A stretch of DNA of 6,192 nt from contig JAUWTE010000202.1 in the NCBI GenBank assembly GCA_030609765.1, positions 1-6,192 of the forward strand. Direction: 5' to 3'. Both the position numbers and the translations under genes were made by a program. The stretch is from Acidobacteriota bacterium. Lineage in GTDB: Bacteria > Acidobacteriota > UBA890. The notes under the pieces are model-generated. The model had not been told where the DNA came from. It worked only from the letters and a program-made list of their open reading frames with translations, and did no database searches. This document shows, piece by piece, positions 6,049 through 6,192 of this stretch (the first letter of the stretch is position 1; each line of letters opens with the position of its first letter).

Positions 6049-6192
6049 TTCGCTCGGCAGGGTGAATGGGCCGCGATAGCCAGCCACGGGCCGGATGAGG
6101 GAAAGTCAAGGGGTGGTCTTGTAACCGATACCATATGCATGCATTACAGTGTTGCCCCGGGGCAAGAACATGCGTGCGCAGCAGCCGTCGAC
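6049..6192. other. Intergenic end of window with a 14-base palindrome
   Basis: No gene could be supported. TTGCCCCGGGGCAA (6152-6165) is a perfect palindrome without a loop, and ATGCATGCAT (6135-6144) is a shorter one. An ATG at 6170 opens a rightward frame to the end of the window, but only seven codons are visible and no ribosome binding site is evident, so it is not called. Confidence 0.4.

Noticed and set aside
1..6192. CRISPR array, riboswitch, rRNA or toxin-antitoxin pair
   Set aside because: No regularly spaced repeats, no conserved riboswitch core and no rRNA sequence was seen. The Xre regulator's partner is a large membrane protein and not a small toxin.

Overview
The window looks like a high-GC bacterial chromosome or metagenomic contig. 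The gene types are a SUMF1-fold secreted protein with a FlgD/T9SS-like C-terminal Ig domain, a stand-alone secreted lectin-fold (MAM / choice-of-anchor J-like) protein, and a TPR lipoprotein. Together they suggest a lineage of the FCB or candidate-phylum kind, such as Eisenbacteria or Latescibacterota. This is inference from domain style; no marker gene is present.

The left part (1 to about 3816) is mostly decayed DNA. It opens with the last 15 codons and the 3' flank of an integrase-core transposase. A roughly 500-base stretch without a gene follows; it holds only a tRNA-like 5'-half remnant on the minus strand. Next is a SUMF1-family gene (554-1806) with two frameshifts, cut off inside its C-terminal Ig domain by the end of an IS3-family element. 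That element survives only as the C-terminal piece of its transposase (minus strand, about 1807-2130), with one in-frame amber codon. An intact secreted-protein gene (2321-3043) follows, with its own good promoter and a hairpin after it. A second remnant of the first transposase family (3303-3774) comes next. It has two nonsense codons, and its whole catalytic centre is missing. Its 3' end and 3' flank match the start of the window, so two same-orientation remnants bracket about 3.7 kb.

The right part (3916-6001) is in good condition and reads leftward as one probable operon. It encodes a small Xre-family regulator, a roughly 8-helix membrane protein that overlaps it by 8 bases, and, 27 bases on, a TPR lipoprotein with an ideal Shine-Dalgarno. 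A perfect 6-6-6 inverted repeat covers the -35 box of the likely promoter, which lies so close to the regulator's ATG that the message may be leaderless. The regulator probably controls its own operon, with the membrane protein and lipoprotein as envelope effectors. Their function cannot be read from the sequence, and this three-gene set is the best candidate for an undescribed system here.

The last 140 bases carry no supported gene, only a perfect 14-base palindrome.
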